Assembly (NCBI RefSeq): GCF_022346615.1
Contig: NZ_JAKRNS010000001.1
Coordinates: 62,001 to 126,000 of the forward strand
Reading direction: 5' to 3'
DNA: 64,000 bases
Source: Staphylococcus sp. ACRSN
GTDB taxonomy: Bacteria; Bacillota; Bacilli; Staphylococcales; Staphylococcaceae
Shown in pieces: positions 50,335-59,939 of the stretch; the stretch's first letter is position 1; each line of letters begins with the position of its first letter. The notes beneath the pieces are model-generated. The model was not told where the DNA came from. It saw only the letters and a program-made list of their open reading frames with translations, and ran no database searches. The translations under genes were made by a program, and so were the position numbers.

Positions 50335-50766
50335 CTATAAAATAAAGTAAAGTGCGATAAATAGTAATAATATTGCAATGATTCTATTCCACGAAATTCG
50401 GGTTTTTGTTGTGTTAAATAGTCCCCAATGTTCAACTAGCATACTCGTTATTAATTGGCCAATGATGATGCAAGTTAAAGTGATACTCACACCATTTGAA
50501 GCGACACTTATAAAAAGCATGATTACACCCGAAGCACCTAATAGCCCTCCCATTAACTGCCATGTGCTATTCCTAGGTAAAAGTTTAAAGTTTCCTTTTC
50601 CAAAGAATAAAACGATTAAAAGTAAAAGTACTGTGCCCATGAGGAAAATATAAAAAGTACTTAAAATAGCCCCAGTTTTATCTGATAAAATCCCTCCTAA
50701 GGCGGCTTCAATACTCAAACATATGCCTGAAAATAAGGCTAAAATATAAAATAAAATAGTCATCAC
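50335..50766 (-). CDS. DUF606 small membrane transporter, EH-type half, pair 2
   Basis: 143 residues with five hydrophobic segments, SIEAALGGILSDKTGA and LVEHWGLFNTT. It is the counterpart of the gene at 45335 (same length, same EH motif, same position as first gene). No arsR gene or operator-like site lies before this copy. Confidence 0.82.
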   Translation of the reverse strand: MMTILFYILALFSGICLSIEAALGGILSDKTGAILSTFYIFLMGTVLLLLIVLFFGKGNFKLLPRNSTWQLMGGLLGASGVIMLFISVASNGVSITLTCIIIGQLITSMLVEHWGLFNTTKTRISWNRIIAILLLFIALYFIL

Positions 50767-50951
50767 TTTATCCTCCGAATTAAGTTAATAAAATATTTGA
50801 TAAATAACAGGTTAATTGATATTTAGTATACAAAACTAGGCATATTAGCCTAAAATTGTAGTCAATCAGATTTAACATTTGTGGCATATAGACTAAGTAT
50901 TAAAGTAAAAATGCCTAGAAAAAGTAGTTTAAATTTCATAACATAAGTAAT

Positions 50952-50966
50952 TGATAATAGTTTTCA
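50952..50966. promoter_or_regulatory. Fur box upstream of the araC-siderophore unit
   Basis: TGATAATAGTTTTCA matches the 7-1-7 Fur consensus TGATAATNATTATCA at 12 of 14 defined positions. It lies 165 bases before the AraC gene and 185 bases from the divergent DUF606 start. The remaining spacer is AT-rich with no gene. Confidence 0.5.
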
Positions 50967-51131
50967 GTTGGTGGGGAATAGATTGTAAAAATCTTATATT
51001 AGTATTAAATGTTTAAATCATTACTAAAAGGTGGATTAATAATACAAGATAAATAACGAGGCTATTTTAGATTTTAAAATCATTTGAAATAAAAATAGTT
51101 GTAATAGTTTAAAAATGGAGGTGATGTACCG

Positions 51132-52037
51132 TTGAAATTACATACAAACAAAGCATTTTCAGTAGGAAAGCAGTTTCCAATAAATATTATTACTCACTTT
51201 CATAAACCGGGAGATGAGTATCAAATTCATTCACATGAATTTATTGAATTAATCTATGTTTACTCTGGAAAAGGCTACCACACATACAAAGGCGCAACGC
51301 ATAATTTGTCAGAAGGTGATATTTGTGTGATTAAACCAGGAGAATATCATGGTTATTATACAGATAATGATTCCACTATGGAAACATACTTAGTTTTATT
51401 TCAACCTGAAGTATTACGAGAAGAATTATTTAATCTTTCTAATGTAGAAGAGATTATGGAGTTCTTCTATTTACAAATATTTCTAAAACGAGATTATGAG
51501 CTTACCGACAAACTAACATTGAACCCTAGAGAAAGAATAAGAATCGACATACTAATAAAAACTATAATGGAAGAATTAGAAAATAAAGAATTAGGATATG
51601 AGTTGCTTATTAAATCTAGATTAATAGAGATGTTTATTTTCTTGAGTAGAGTGTACGAAAAGCATAAAAATAGTATAAACAAACATGAAGAAGATGACTT
51701 GATGATAAGTTGGATTATTGAATTTATTGAACATCATTATAATAAGCACATGAATTTAGATGCTATTTGTAGGTTGGCCGGTATGAGTAAATCTGCATTC
51801 ACACATAAATTTAAAAATCAAACAGGTACCAATCTATTAAATTATAGAAATGATATAAGAATTAAACAGGCAAAACATCTGCTATTAACGAGTAATAAGA
51901 AAATCATAGATATTTCAAATGAAGTAGGATTTTTAGATATTAGTAATTTTAATAAAGTATTTAAAAAGAAGACGGGAATGTCGCCTAAAGTGTTTAAGAA
52001 AAAGGGTTATGAAAATAAATCAATGGAGAATAAATGA
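51132..52037 (+). CDS. AraC-family regulator with cupin domain
   Basis: Transcriptional regulator of 301 residues. The N-terminal cupin (about 15-100; HSHEFIELIYVYSGKG, GDICVIKPGEYHGYY) is the sensing part, and the C-terminal AraC double helix-turn-helix is LDAICRLAGMSKSAFTHKFK plus IIDISNEVGFLDISNFNKVF. TTG start after GGAGG. Its last bases overlap the next gene, so the two are translationally coupled. With a siderophore-binding protein as partner it is likely an iron-uptake regulator, comparable in content to Btr of B. subtilis, where both domains are fused. Confidence 0.87.
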   Translation: MKLHTNKAFSVGKQFPINIITHFHKPGDEYQIHSHEFIELIYVYSGKGYHTYKGATHNLSEGDICVIKPGEYHGYYTDNDSTMETYLVLFQPEVLREELFNLSNVEEIMEFFYLQIFLKRDYELTDKLTLNPRERIRIDILIKTIMEELENKELGYELLIKSRLIEMFIFLSRVYEKHKNSINKHEEDDLMISWIIEFIEHHYNKHMNLDAICRLAGMSKSAFTHKFKNQTGTNLLNYRNDIRIKQAKHLLLTSNKKIIDISNEVGFLDISNFNKVFKKKTGMSPKVFKKKGYENKSMENK

Positions 52038-52942
52038 TGAAAAAAATAGTTACTATTTTGTGTATCAGTTTATTATTTATCACAACTGGTTGCGCTCATG
52101 AGAAAGACAATTTAAATAATAAGGAAGAGAAAGTATACAAACAAGCAGATGGTAAGAAAGTAAATATACCTAAAAATCCACAGCGTATAGCAGTTTTAAC
52201 GCCATTTTATGTTGGAGATTTTATTAAATTAGGCATCAAGCCGGTAGCGGTTTTGGATTGGACAAAAGACTCTAATATTTTAAAACCATATTTGAAAAAA
52301 AGTGCATCTGTAGGTGAAAATGATGTTGAGGAAGTGGCAAAGCAAAAGCCTGACTTAATTATAACTGATTCAAGAGATAAAAATATTAAAAAATATAATA
52401 AAATAGCGCCTACTATTGCTTTTGGACCTACCGATTATAATTATAAAGAAATTATTGTCGAAGTTGGAAAAATAACTAATAATAAAAAACAAGCGCAAGA
52501 CTGGGTAACAGAATGGGAGAAGAAAACTAAGAAAGATAAAGAAGAGATTCAAGCCAAGACACATGGTGCTACAGCTTCAATTTTTGAACCTAAGACTAAA
52601 GAAATATATATTTACGGACAAAGTTGGGGTGGTAGAGGTTTAGAAATAATACATGGTGCTTTTGGAATGCCGATGAATGAACCTTATAAACAAAAATTGA
52701 ATAAAGAAGGATACCACACGATATCTAAAGAAGAAATAGATAAATTATCAGGTGATTATTTATTTTTATCTGAATCGAAGGAAGCAAATTTTGATTTTAA
52801 AAATACAAATGCTTGGAAAAATATTGACGCAGTAAAAAATAATAAGGTATTTGAATATAGAGCGGAAGACTATTGGTTTACTGATCCTATCACATTAGAA
52901 AATTTAAGGGGAAAATTAAAAAAAGAAATATTATCTAAGTAG
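52037..52942 (+). CDS. Siderophore/iron ABC-transporter substrate-binding lipoprotein
   Basis: FecB/FhuD-type binding protein. Signal peptide 1-18 and lipobox ITTGC (Cys19), then the periplasmic-binding-like domain with IPKNPQRIAVLTPF, KQKPDLIITDS and a C-terminal RAEDYWFTDPITLENLRGKL. 301 residues. Two ATG codons follow GGAG at 5 and 8 bases; the second avoids the longer overlap with araC. No permease or ATPase gene is next to it, so it must use a transporter encoded elsewhere or act only in sensing. Ligand unknown. Confidence 0.87.
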   Translation: MKKIVTILCISLLFITTGCAHEKDNLNNKEEKVYKQADGKKVNIPKNPQRIAVLTPFYVGDFIKLGIKPVAVLDWTKDSNILKPYLKKSASVGENDVEEVAKQKPDLIITDSRDKNIKKYNKIAPTIAFGPTDYNYKEIIVEVGKITNNKKQAQDWVTEWEKKTKKDKEEIQAKTHGATASIFEPKTKEIYIYGQSWGGRGLEIIHGAFGMPMNEPYKQKLNKEGYHTISKEEIDKLSGDYLFLSESKEANFDFKNTNAWKNIDAVKNNKVFEYRAEDYWFTDPITLENLRGKLKKEILSK

Positions 52943-53404
52943 TAGTATGTAATGTAAAATATAATTCCAAATTATAGTCATTAGAGAATAAGGCACTTCA
53001 AGACGAATTGGATCATATTAGATGAAAATACCCCAAAACAGAGATAGCTCATCACATGAAATATTGCTATCAAAAAACAATCCATAAATGAACTTTAAAG
53101 TTCACTTATGGATTTTTTCTCATAACATTTAAGAATGATGAAAGAATGAATTAGAGAAAAGAATTATAGCAAACGAATTTTACTTATTTTAATTTAAATA
53201 GTTACAAAACGACCTATTATTTGTAAATAGTTTTTCGCTACTATAATATATTTTTTAACAAATTTATATTACAAAAAATATTATTTTGTTGAGTGGGTAT
53301 TATATTTGTTAAAAAGCATTTGTCATAAGAATGGTAGAAAGGTGAAAGATTAAGAAAGTAAATGCAGAATAACTATCAAATTTAAAAAAGAAAGGTTGCG
53401 TGTG
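52943..53404. terminator. spacer with terminator at 53079-53118
   Basis: AATCCATAA(A)TGAACTTT and AAAGTTCA(C)TTATGGATT pair with one mismatch (53079-53114), flanked by A6 and T6. A short frame LENKALQDELDHIR (about 52983-53024) precedes it but has no start and may be a gene fragment. The rest is AT-rich. Confidence 0.7.
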
Positions 53405-54616
53405 ATGGGCGAAGCGTATCGAATACACAGGATAAAAGAAAATTGGGGTATCATTATAGCTATTATATTTATTGCGTCTACATTGCGTGCGCCATTGACC
53501 TCTGTAGGTCCAGTAGTTAGTGAAATTACTACAGTATTAAAAGTCAGTGATAGTGTGGCTGGATCGTTAATTACGATTCCATTGATTATTTTTGCAATTG
53601 TCTCACCTTTGGTATCAAAAGTTACGGCACAATTAACTGTATCGAGAACAATTTTACTCTCTATGTTGCTATTAAGTATTGCACTTATTGTTAGAGTTGT
53701 AGGAGATATTAATATCTTTTTGTTAGGTACTGTATTATTAGGTATAGGTATTGCTTTTGGTAATGTACTTTTGCCTAGTTTTGTAAAATGGTATTTCCCT
53801 ACACAAATAGGTATAGCGACAGGTATATATAGTGCCACAATGCACTTTACTGCTGGTATTGGCGGTGGTCTGAGTTTCCCTTTATCTACAATTTCACCAC
53901 TTAGTTTTAGAATTTCTCTCTCCGTATGGTTCATTTTAGCGATTATCGCTATCGTATTATGGCTTCCAAAAGCGGTTCACGTCTTCCATTTAGAAAAAGC
54001 ATCGAAACAACAAAGTTATACCACTTCCCACTGTAATAAAAATGTATTTAAATCAAGGTTAGCATGGATGTTAGCAATCACAATGGGATTTCAATCAATG
54101 ATTGTGTACACAGTCGTAGCATGGGTACCTTCTATTTTAATAGATAGAGGCATAGAGCCAACTACCGCTGGTTATTTATTCATGATCAATCAATTTGCAC
54201 AAGTTCCGATGACATTTACATTTCCTATAATTGCAGACAAATTAAAAGATCAACGTATTTTAGTTTTTATCGTTTCATTTTTATTTTTAATAGGGTTTAC
54301 TCTGCTATTTTCACATACACTCTTTTTATTAATTATAGGTATTATCATTGCGGGATTAGCAATGGGGGCATGTTTTAGTCTATGTATGACATTCTTCTCT
54401 ATTAGGGCACGTACGAGTGATGGCAGTGTTTCTTTATCAGGATTTGGTCAATCATTAGGTTACTTTATTGGTGCCATAGGACCAATTTGTGTAGGATTTA
54501 CTTATGATGCCACAGGGACTTGGAATATTGCGATTATATCCTTATTGGTCATGTCGTTACTTTTTGCAGTATTTGGTTACTTTGCTGCTGAAAATAAAGT
54601 GATTGAAGATGAATAG
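53405..54616 (+). CDS. MFS transporter, CynX/NimT family
   Basis: Twelve-segment membrane transporter, 403 residues. FIASTLRAPLTSVGPVVSEI near the N-terminus and ILLDRGI-like SILIDRGIEPTTAGYLF after the central loop are typical of the CynX/NimT (YycB-type) branch, transporting small anions or nitroimidazole-like compounds. Start ATG at 53405 (MGEAYRI), AAAGG 9 bases upstream; TTG and GTG codons slightly earlier are alternatives. Followed by phzF-like gene after 41 bp. Confidence 0.83.
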   Translation: MGEAYRIHRIKENWGIIIAIIFIASTLRAPLTSVGPVVSEITTVLKVSDSVAGSLITIPLIIFAIVSPLVSKVTAQLTVSRTILLSMLLLSIALIVRVVGDINIFLLGTVLLGIGIAFGNVLLPSFVKWYFPTQIGIATGIYSATMHFTAGIGGGLSFPLSTISPLSFRISLSVWFILAIIAIVLWLPKAVHVFHLEKASKQQSYTTSHCNKNVFKSRLAWMLAITMGFQSMIVYTVVAWVPSILIDRGIEPTTAGYLFMINQFAQVPMTFTFPIIADKLKDQRILVFIVSFLFLIGFTLLFSHTLFLLIIGIIIAGLAMGACFSLCMTFFSIRARTSDGSVSLSGFGQSLGYFIGAIGPICVGFTYDATGTWNIAIISLLVMSLLFAVFGYFAAENKVIEDE

Positions 54617-54657
54617 TTGGCCTATTAATAATTTATTTTGAGAGGAGTATTTGGAAA

Positions 54658-55554
54658 ATGACTAAAATTAAAGTACACCATTATGATGCATTTAGTACAA
54701 AACCATATAAAGGAAACCCAGCAGGTGTTGTATTAAATGCAGAGCATTTAACTGAACAATTGATGCAAGACATCGCATATCAGGTAGGTTTTAATGAAAC
54801 CGCATTTGTTCAAAAATCTAATATTTCTGACCTTAAATTAAGGTATTTTACACCTGGACAAGAAATGAATTTATGTGGGCATGCTACCATTGCTACGATA
54901 TATGCATTAAAAACAGAAGGAGCATTACCAGATAAAAAAGATTATCGCATTGAAACGAAAGCGGGGATTTTAGCTATACATCTTGAAGGTGATGAATCAC
55001 AAAATATTAATATCACAATGCAACAAGCAGCACCTCAATTTAAACCATATAATAGTTCAAAAGAGGCATTAGTTAATGCATTAAATATATCTGAATATGA
55101 TTTAGTTGCTGATTTACCTATTGTCTATGGAAGTACAGGATTATGGACGCTCATTGTACCTGTTAAAACTTTAGCAGCAGTACAAAAAATGATACCTAAC
55201 ACTGCAACGTTTCCAGAATTTTTAACAGAAATGCCTAAAGTATCAATCCATCCAGTATGCTTTGAAACATATGATGGATATGCAGACATGCATGGTAGAC
55301 ACTTTTCATCTCCATATTCTGGCACTGTAGAAGATCCTGTTACTGGAACTGCTTCAGGTGTGATGGGGGCGTATTATGCAAAATATGTCGACCGTGAAAC
55401 ACAAGATGTCTATCATTTTGTCGTTGAACAAGGACAAGAAATTGGCAAAGACGGTAGAGTCATTGTAAATCTAAATAAAACGGAAGGTAATTATAATGTT
55501 CAAATTACCGGTACAGCAGTATACGTTCAGACTATGGAGATTGAAGTTCATTAA
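54658..55554 (+). CDS. PhzF-family isomerase-like protein
   Basis: Cytosolic protein of the PhzF/diaminopimelate-epimerase fold. The conserved catalytic Glu is in GFNETAFV (about residue 47), with NLCGHATIAT and DPVTGTASGVMGAYY forming the two-domain active site. 298 residues. GAGAGGAG precedes ATG. No phenazine genes are present, so the substrate is unknown; this is a common orphan in staphylococci. Probably co-transcribed with the MFS gene. Confidence 0.87.
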   Translation: MTKIKVHHYDAFSTKPYKGNPAGVVLNAEHLTEQLMQDIAYQVGFNETAFVQKSNISDLKLRYFTPGQEMNLCGHATIATIYALKTEGALPDKKDYRIETKAGILAIHLEGDESQNINITMQQAAPQFKPYNSSKEALVNALNISEYDLVADLPIVYGSTGLWTLIVPVKTLAAVQKMIPNTATFPEFLTEMPKVSIHPVCFETYDGYADMHGRHFSSPYSGTVEDPVTGTASGVMGAYYAKYVDRETQDVYHFVVEQGQEIGKDGRVIVNLNKTEGNYNVQITGTAVYVQTMEIEVH

Positions 55555-55769
55555 TACATAAGTTATGTGGGATAGAAATCTTAGTTTGTAAAAATATGCT
55601 TCATATAAATATTTTCCATTAATAAAATATACAAGTATAAGAGGATATTGTTTTTCTTCAAAACAAAAGTGGTATAGATAACTTAATTTGAAATTATAAT
55701 TTATATAGCGCATTAATTACTATATATATTTAAAAATTCAATTAAATATCTGTAGTGTTTGGAGAGAAA

Positions 55770-56429
55770 ATGATGAAATGGATTAGTAATAATTGGCAAT
55801 ACTTTACAATTTTAGTCGTGATTGTGCTCGTGGCGTATATGATTTTGTGGGGACATCAACAACTAAATGGGATACAAGTTATTTTGATGTATAGCTTGAT
55901 TTCATTAGCGATACATCAATTTGAAGAATTTGTTTTTCCAGGTGGTGCACCTATAGTAGTTAATAAAGTGAGTTTTCAAGAAAAAGTGGACTACAAACAT
56001 TACCCAGGAAATACTTTATCGACATTGATAGTAAATATGAGTGTGTATGTATTATACATCTTAGCGCTTATATTTCCCCAATTCATCTGGTTAGGTTTAG
56101 CAACAATGATATTTAATTTAATGCAGTTGTTTGGTCATGCATACTCAATAAATAGAGCACTTGGTGCATGGTATAATCCAGGAATGATAACAAGTATTGT
56201 GCTTTTCTTACCGATCAGTATTTATTATGTGTATTATACATACCATTTTCACTTAATTAATATACTTACATGGATAATTGCTATACTGGTCTATTTCATT
56301 GCAGTATTCCTTACAATTACTTTACCATTTGAAAAATTTAAAAGTAGAAGTTCTAAATATGTCATATCGGATTGGCAACTTGAACGATATACCAAAGTGC
56401 TAAAATTTGCTAAGTTGAAAAAAGGATAA
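55770..56429 (+). CDS. HXXEE-domain membrane protein
   Basis: Membrane protein of 220 residues with five to six hydrophobic segments. The motif HQFEEFVFPGG (about 49-59) and a conserved FGHAYSIN and YNPGMITSI define the HXXEE family, whose function is unknown. Start: ATG at 55770 or 55773, with GGAGA 5-8 bases upstream; a GTG five codons earlier overlaps this site. Single gene with its own hairpin terminator; possibly a metal-dependent membrane enzyme. Confidence 0.8.
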   Translation: MMKWISNNWQYFTILVVIVLVAYMILWGHQQLNGIQVILMYSLISLAIHQFEEFVFPGGAPIVVNKVSFQEKVDYKHYPGNTLSTLIVNMSVYVLYILALIFPQFIWLGLATMIFNLMQLFGHAYSINRALGAWYNPGMITSIVLFLPISIYYVYYTYHFHLINILTWIIAILVYFIAVFLTITLPFEKFKSRSSKYVISDWQLERYTKVLKFAKLKKG

Positions 56430-56434
56430 AAGAA

Positions 56435-56469
56435 CAAGCCCTTAACATTTATTATAGTTGTTAGGGGCT
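56435..56469. terminator. terminator after the HXXEE gene
   Basis: AAGCCCTTAACA and TGTTAGGGGCTT pair with one mismatch around a short loop, converging with the GNAT gene. Confidence 0.75.
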
Positions 56470-56481
56470 TATTTATCAGCA

Positions 56482-56955
56482 CTAGATAAGTTGTTTGAAC
56501 ATTGAAATGATGGTCAATGGGTGTGATGTATCACTATAAATTTGTTCTTGATTATAGATATGATATCCATTTTGTTTGTATAATTTAATATTTTTAGTAA
56601 CATTAGCGCGAACTTTGCATCTTATTTCTGAAATGTGCTGTTGTTTACAATAATCTTCTAAATACTTTAATAAAGACTTTGCTATTCCTTGTCTTTGATA
56701 CATAGGGATGACAGAAAGACGATAGAAATATAAATGTGTAGCTTCAGTTTGAAAACGTAACATGCCGATTGCTTTATTATCTTGATATGCTACTAATGCG
56801 CACTCACCTTTATTAAAAGCATTTTTTATTGTATTTACAGTTTCTTTTAATGCACTTGATGGTGTTTCATCATATTGATATTCTGAAAAGGATTGTAACA
56901 TTATTTCATGAATAGTACTGACATCCGATTCTAAATTTGTTGCAGATATTTTCAA
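56482..56955 (-). CDS. GNAT-family N-acetyltransferase
   Basis: Acetyl-CoA-dependent acetyltransferase, 157 residues. Motif A is VIPMYQRQGIAKSLLKYLED (about 97-116) with the R-Q-G-I-A coenzyme A loop, and motif B follows with VTKNIKLYKQNGYHIY. Acceptor unknown. It starts MKISATNLES. Transcribed alone, away from the malate cluster. Confidence 0.87.
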   Translation of the reverse strand: MKISATNLESDVSTIHEIMLQSFSEYQYDETPSSALKETVNTIKNAFNKGECALVAYQDNKAIGMLRFQTEATHLYFYRLSVIPMYQRQGIAKSLLKYLEDYCKQQHISEIRCKVRANVTKNIKLYKQNGYHIYNQEQIYSDTSHPLTIISMFKQLI

Positions 56956-57080
56956 ATAATCACCTACATTTTTAAGATTTTAGACTAGTATAGTTGAAAT
57001 TAAGTCACTCGTAAATTATCCAGCGACTGAAAGGGAAAGGTGACATCGAATTAAGGTGCTTAGGAACTTATCTTTATTTT

Positions 57081-57122
57081 AAAAAAACCAACGACTGGTA
57101 GCATATGCGCCAATCGTTGGTT
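57081..57122 (-). terminator. terminator after maeE
   Basis: AACCAACGA and TCGTTGGTT with inner TGG/CCA, then T5 on the minus strand. Confidence 0.85.
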
Positions 57123-57135
57123 AATGATAGAGTAA

Positions 57136-58320
57136 TTATTTTGTCGGTATAGCAATTTCACTTAATGCATTTGTTTGAACGGCTTTGGCTACTTCTGTAA
57201 TAACGCGATTATCTAAAGCATTTGGAATAACAAACTCGGGGTTTAGTTCATCTTCCGTGATGACACTTGCGATAGCCTCTGCAGCAGCGACTTTAGTATT
57301 CATAGATATATATTTTGTCTTAGCATCTAAGATACCTTTAAAGATGCCAGGAAACGCAAGCAAGTTATTGATTTGATTAGCAAAATCAGAACGCCCTGTA
57401 CCTACTACAGCGGCGCCTGCAGCTAAGGCTTCATCTGGATAGATTTCTGGTATTGGATTAGCTAATGCAAAAACGATAGGCTGATCATTCATTGATTTAA
57501 TATGATCTTGTGTCAGCGCTCTTGGACCAGATACACCTATAAATACATCAGCGTTTTCTATGACTTGGGTTAATGTACCACGTTGATGTGTAAGGTTTGT
57601 ATGCTGTGCAATTGCTTGTTGTGCATTGTTCATCCATGTTTCTCCTTCACAGACAATACCTTCTAAGCTAACAAGTGTTACATCTGTGTAACCAGCTTCT
57701 AGCAATAATTTGGCAATGGCGATGCCTGCTGAACCAGCACCATTGATTACTACTTTAACATCGTAATGTTCTTTTTCAACGACTTTAATTGCGTTAATTA
57801 ATGCTGCTAAGACGACGATAGCTGTGCCATGTTGATCATCGTGGAACACGGGTATATCTAATTCTTCAATAAGTCTTTTTTCAATTTCAAAGCAACGGGG
57901 TGCAGATATATCTTCTAAATTAATTCCTGAAAAATTAGGTTGTAATGCTTTCACAATTGAAATAATCTCTTCAGTATCTTTAGTATCTAATGATATTGGA
58001 AATGCATCTACACCAGCTAATTGTTTGAAGAGAATACTTTTACCTTCCATAACAGGTATTGCGGCTTTGGGACCAATGTCACCTAGTCCGAGTACTGCTG
58101 TACCATCTGTGATGACACCAATCATGTTGCCTCTAGCAGTCAGTGTATCAGCCTTGGATTCATCATTTGCAATTGCTGTACAAACTTCCGATACACCTGG
58201 AGTATATACTACACTTAAATCCTCTTCTGAATGTACATCTACTTTACTTGTGATTGAAATCTTACCTGCGTGTTGCGCGTGATATTGAACTGGACTTACT
58301 TTTTCTTCTTCTACTGACAT
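57136..58320 (-). CDS. maeE: NAD(P)-dependent malic enzyme
   Basis: Oxidative decarboxylation of L-malate to pyruvate and carbon dioxide. Short malic enzyme of 394 residues. Malate-site residues in VVYTPGVSEVC (Tyr39) and catalytic Lys in GDIGPKAAIPVMEGK; divalent metal ligands in FHDDQHGTA; cofactor loop INGAGSAGIAIAKLL. Last gene of the malate locus, 43 bp after the transporter. Gene content and order match the Lactobacillus casei mae locus, so maeE is used. Confidence 0.92.
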   Translation of the reverse strand: MSVEEEKVSPVQYHAQHAGKISITSKVDVHSEEDLSVVYTPGVSEVCTAIANDESKADTLTARGNMIGVITDGTAVLGLGDIGPKAAIPVMEGKSILFKQLAGVDAFPISLDTKDTEEIISIVKALQPNFSGINLEDISAPRCFEIEKRLIEELDIPVFHDDQHGTAIVVLAALINAIKVVEKEHYDVKVVINGAGSAGIAIAKLLLEAGYTDVTLVSLEGIVCEGETWMNNAQQAIAQHTNLTHQRGTLTQVIENADVFIGVSGPRALTQDHIKSMNDQPIVFALANPIPEIYPDEALAAGAAVVGTGRSDFANQINNLLAFPGIFKGILDAKTKYISMNTKVAAAEAIASVITEDELNPEFVIPNALDNRVITEVAKAVQTNALSEIAIPTK

Positions 58321-58363
58321 AATTATTACTCCTTATTTAATCTTTTATATTCATGTTGCTAAG

Positions 58364-59734
58364 TTAACTGAATAACTTTAATAATAAAGTGGCTAATATA
58401 ACTGTTGATACACCACCGATTCTTGTAGCAACTTGCGCGAAAGGCATTAACGCCATACGTTTAGATGCTGACAGAATAGCAACATCACCTGTACCACCTA
58501 AACCACTATGACAACCTGTTACGATTGCTGCATCCACAGGATACATTTTCATGAGTTTTCCAACGAAATAACCAGAAGTAATCATTGTTAACACTACAGC
58601 TGCACAAATGACCACATATGCAGGTGTGACGATTTTTACGACATCACCTAAAGGAATATATAACATCCCTAAACCGACCATGAGTGGCCAAGTTAAGCTT
58701 GTTGAGATGAATTTATATAAATGGTGTGCGCCTTCTTCCATTTTGTTAGGCATCCAGCTTAAACATTTAATAAATGTTGCAAATAGTATCATAATAACTG
58801 GCCCTGGAATTCCGATGAATTTGTGACCGAGTGTACCAACGATAAAGAATGTACATGCGATTAATAAGCCAGCTCCCATTAGTGAAAAATCTACAGGCTT
58901 ATCGCTCGCGTCTTTTTCTTTTAATAAATCATCACCTTTGTCGGCTTTTACTAAAGAACCATTACCTGAAAGATGTGTTTTCTTTTCGCCTAAGCGCATC
59001 ATTAATCCTGCGCATACGACTGCAAGAATATTACCGATAACAGCGGCTGGAATCATTTGACCCACAAAAGATTCTGCAGATTCTCCTAAAATAGATGAAT
59101 ATGCAATTGATAGAGGTAAGATACCTTCACCGATACCGCCACCGATAATTGGAACAATGATAAAGAATAACGTGTGTTTAATATCATATCCAAATAATAG
59201 ACCGACTAATATGCCCATACCTACAGCGGACAGTGTGCCGACAACTAAAGGTACGAACATACGTGTAAAGCCTTGAATCAATACTTTTCCATTCATGCCT
59301 AAGATACTTCCAACTACAAGACATGAGATATAGAAATATAAGAAATTAGAAGTTTTCATTAAAGTTGTTACAGCTTTCATTGAAGCTGGATTAATTAAAT
59401 TTAAGAAAACTAAAATAGAAGGTATCAGTAATGCCAATATTGCGGGACCGCCAATGTCCTTTAATATTGGTATACGGTTACCTAAGTCACCAAGTAAAAT
59501 ACCTAAAATCATAATGACAGCAAAGCCGCCAATCATATCGGGTGGTAATGTATTATAAACTGATGCAGCAAAAATAATTGCAGCAAGTGCTACGTAAAGA
59601 GGTAAAGGTACGACACCAATTTTCATTTGTACAAGTTTAGCCCAGAGCCCCTTTGACTTACTTTCTGGAACAGCGTAATTTGATTGTTCTTCACCATCAG
59701 TAGTAAGCGCTTTCATTTCACTTTTAGAAATCAT
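58364..59734 (-). CDS. maeP: 2-hydroxycarboxylate (malate/citrate) transporter
   Basis: Membrane symporter of the 2HCT family (CitS/MaeN/CimH), 456 residues, about 11 segments. The two reentrant-loop signatures GGGIGEGILP (about 199-208) and GLGGTGDVAIL are present. The N-terminal soluble extension of 40 residues is typical. Malate is the likely substrate because a malic enzyme follows directly; citrate cannot be excluded. Confidence 0.9.
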   Translation of the reverse strand: MISKSEMKALTTDGEEQSNYAVPESKSKGLWAKLVQMKIGVVPLPLYVALAAIIFAASVYNTLPPDMIGGFAVIMILGILLGDLGNRIPILKDIGGPAILALLIPSILVFLNLINPASMKAVTTLMKTSNFLYFYISCLVVGSILGMNGKVLIQGFTRMFVPLVVGTLSAVGMGILVGLLFGYDIKHTLFFIIVPIIGGGIGEGILPLSIAYSSILGESAESFVGQMIPAAVIGNILAVVCAGLMMRLGEKKTHLSGNGSLVKADKGDDLLKEKDASDKPVDFSLMGAGLLIACTFFIVGTLGHKFIGIPGPVIMILFATFIKCLSWMPNKMEEGAHHLYKFISTSLTWPLMVGLGMLYIPLGDVVKIVTPAYVVICAAVVLTMITSGYFVGKLMKMYPVDAAIVTGCHSGLGGTGDVAILSASKRMALMPFAQVATRIGGVSTVILATLLLKLFS

Positions 59735-59802
59735 ATGAATCCCCCTTATTTATCATATGCATATCATAGGATTAATTAGGGAACATGCACAGTTTATGTA
59801 AG

Positions 59803-59810
59803 TTTAATAA
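59803..59810 (-). promoter_or_regulatory. candidate MaeR box before maeP
   Basis: TTATTAAA on the minus strand, 70 bases before maeP, equals the TTATT(A/T)AA element reported for MaeR of L. casei. Only one exact copy is seen where direct repeats are expected. Confidence 0.35.
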
Positions 59811-59823
59811 TCTTTTTGTAATT

Positions 59824-59901
59824 AAAAAAAGAGCAACAGTACATGTCACATTTTTATACACCATATATCAATGGTCTATAGCATGTTAGGTTACTGTTGC
59901 T
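59824..59901 (-). terminator. long terminator between maeR and maeP
   Basis: AGCAACAGTA (59832-59841) pairs with TACTGTTGCT (59892-59901), with inner ACCAT/ATGGT and ACATG/CATGT pairings. T7 follows on the minus strand. It separates the maeKR and maePE transcripts. Confidence 0.8.
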
Positions 59902-59939
59902 AATTATTGCTGTTAAATAATTTATTGATTTATAGCATA

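Noticed and set aside
50767..50960. ArsR operator before DUF606 pair 2
   Set aside because: No TTCGATAA-type half-sites are present there.
52983..53024. Short frame LENKALQDELDHIR
   Set aside because: Too short and without a start; could be a gene fragment but I cannot assign it.
53350..53934. 194-codon minus-strand frame over the MFS gene
   Set aside because: Antisense of a transporter gene with Pro/Lys/Thr-rich composition typical of shadow frames.
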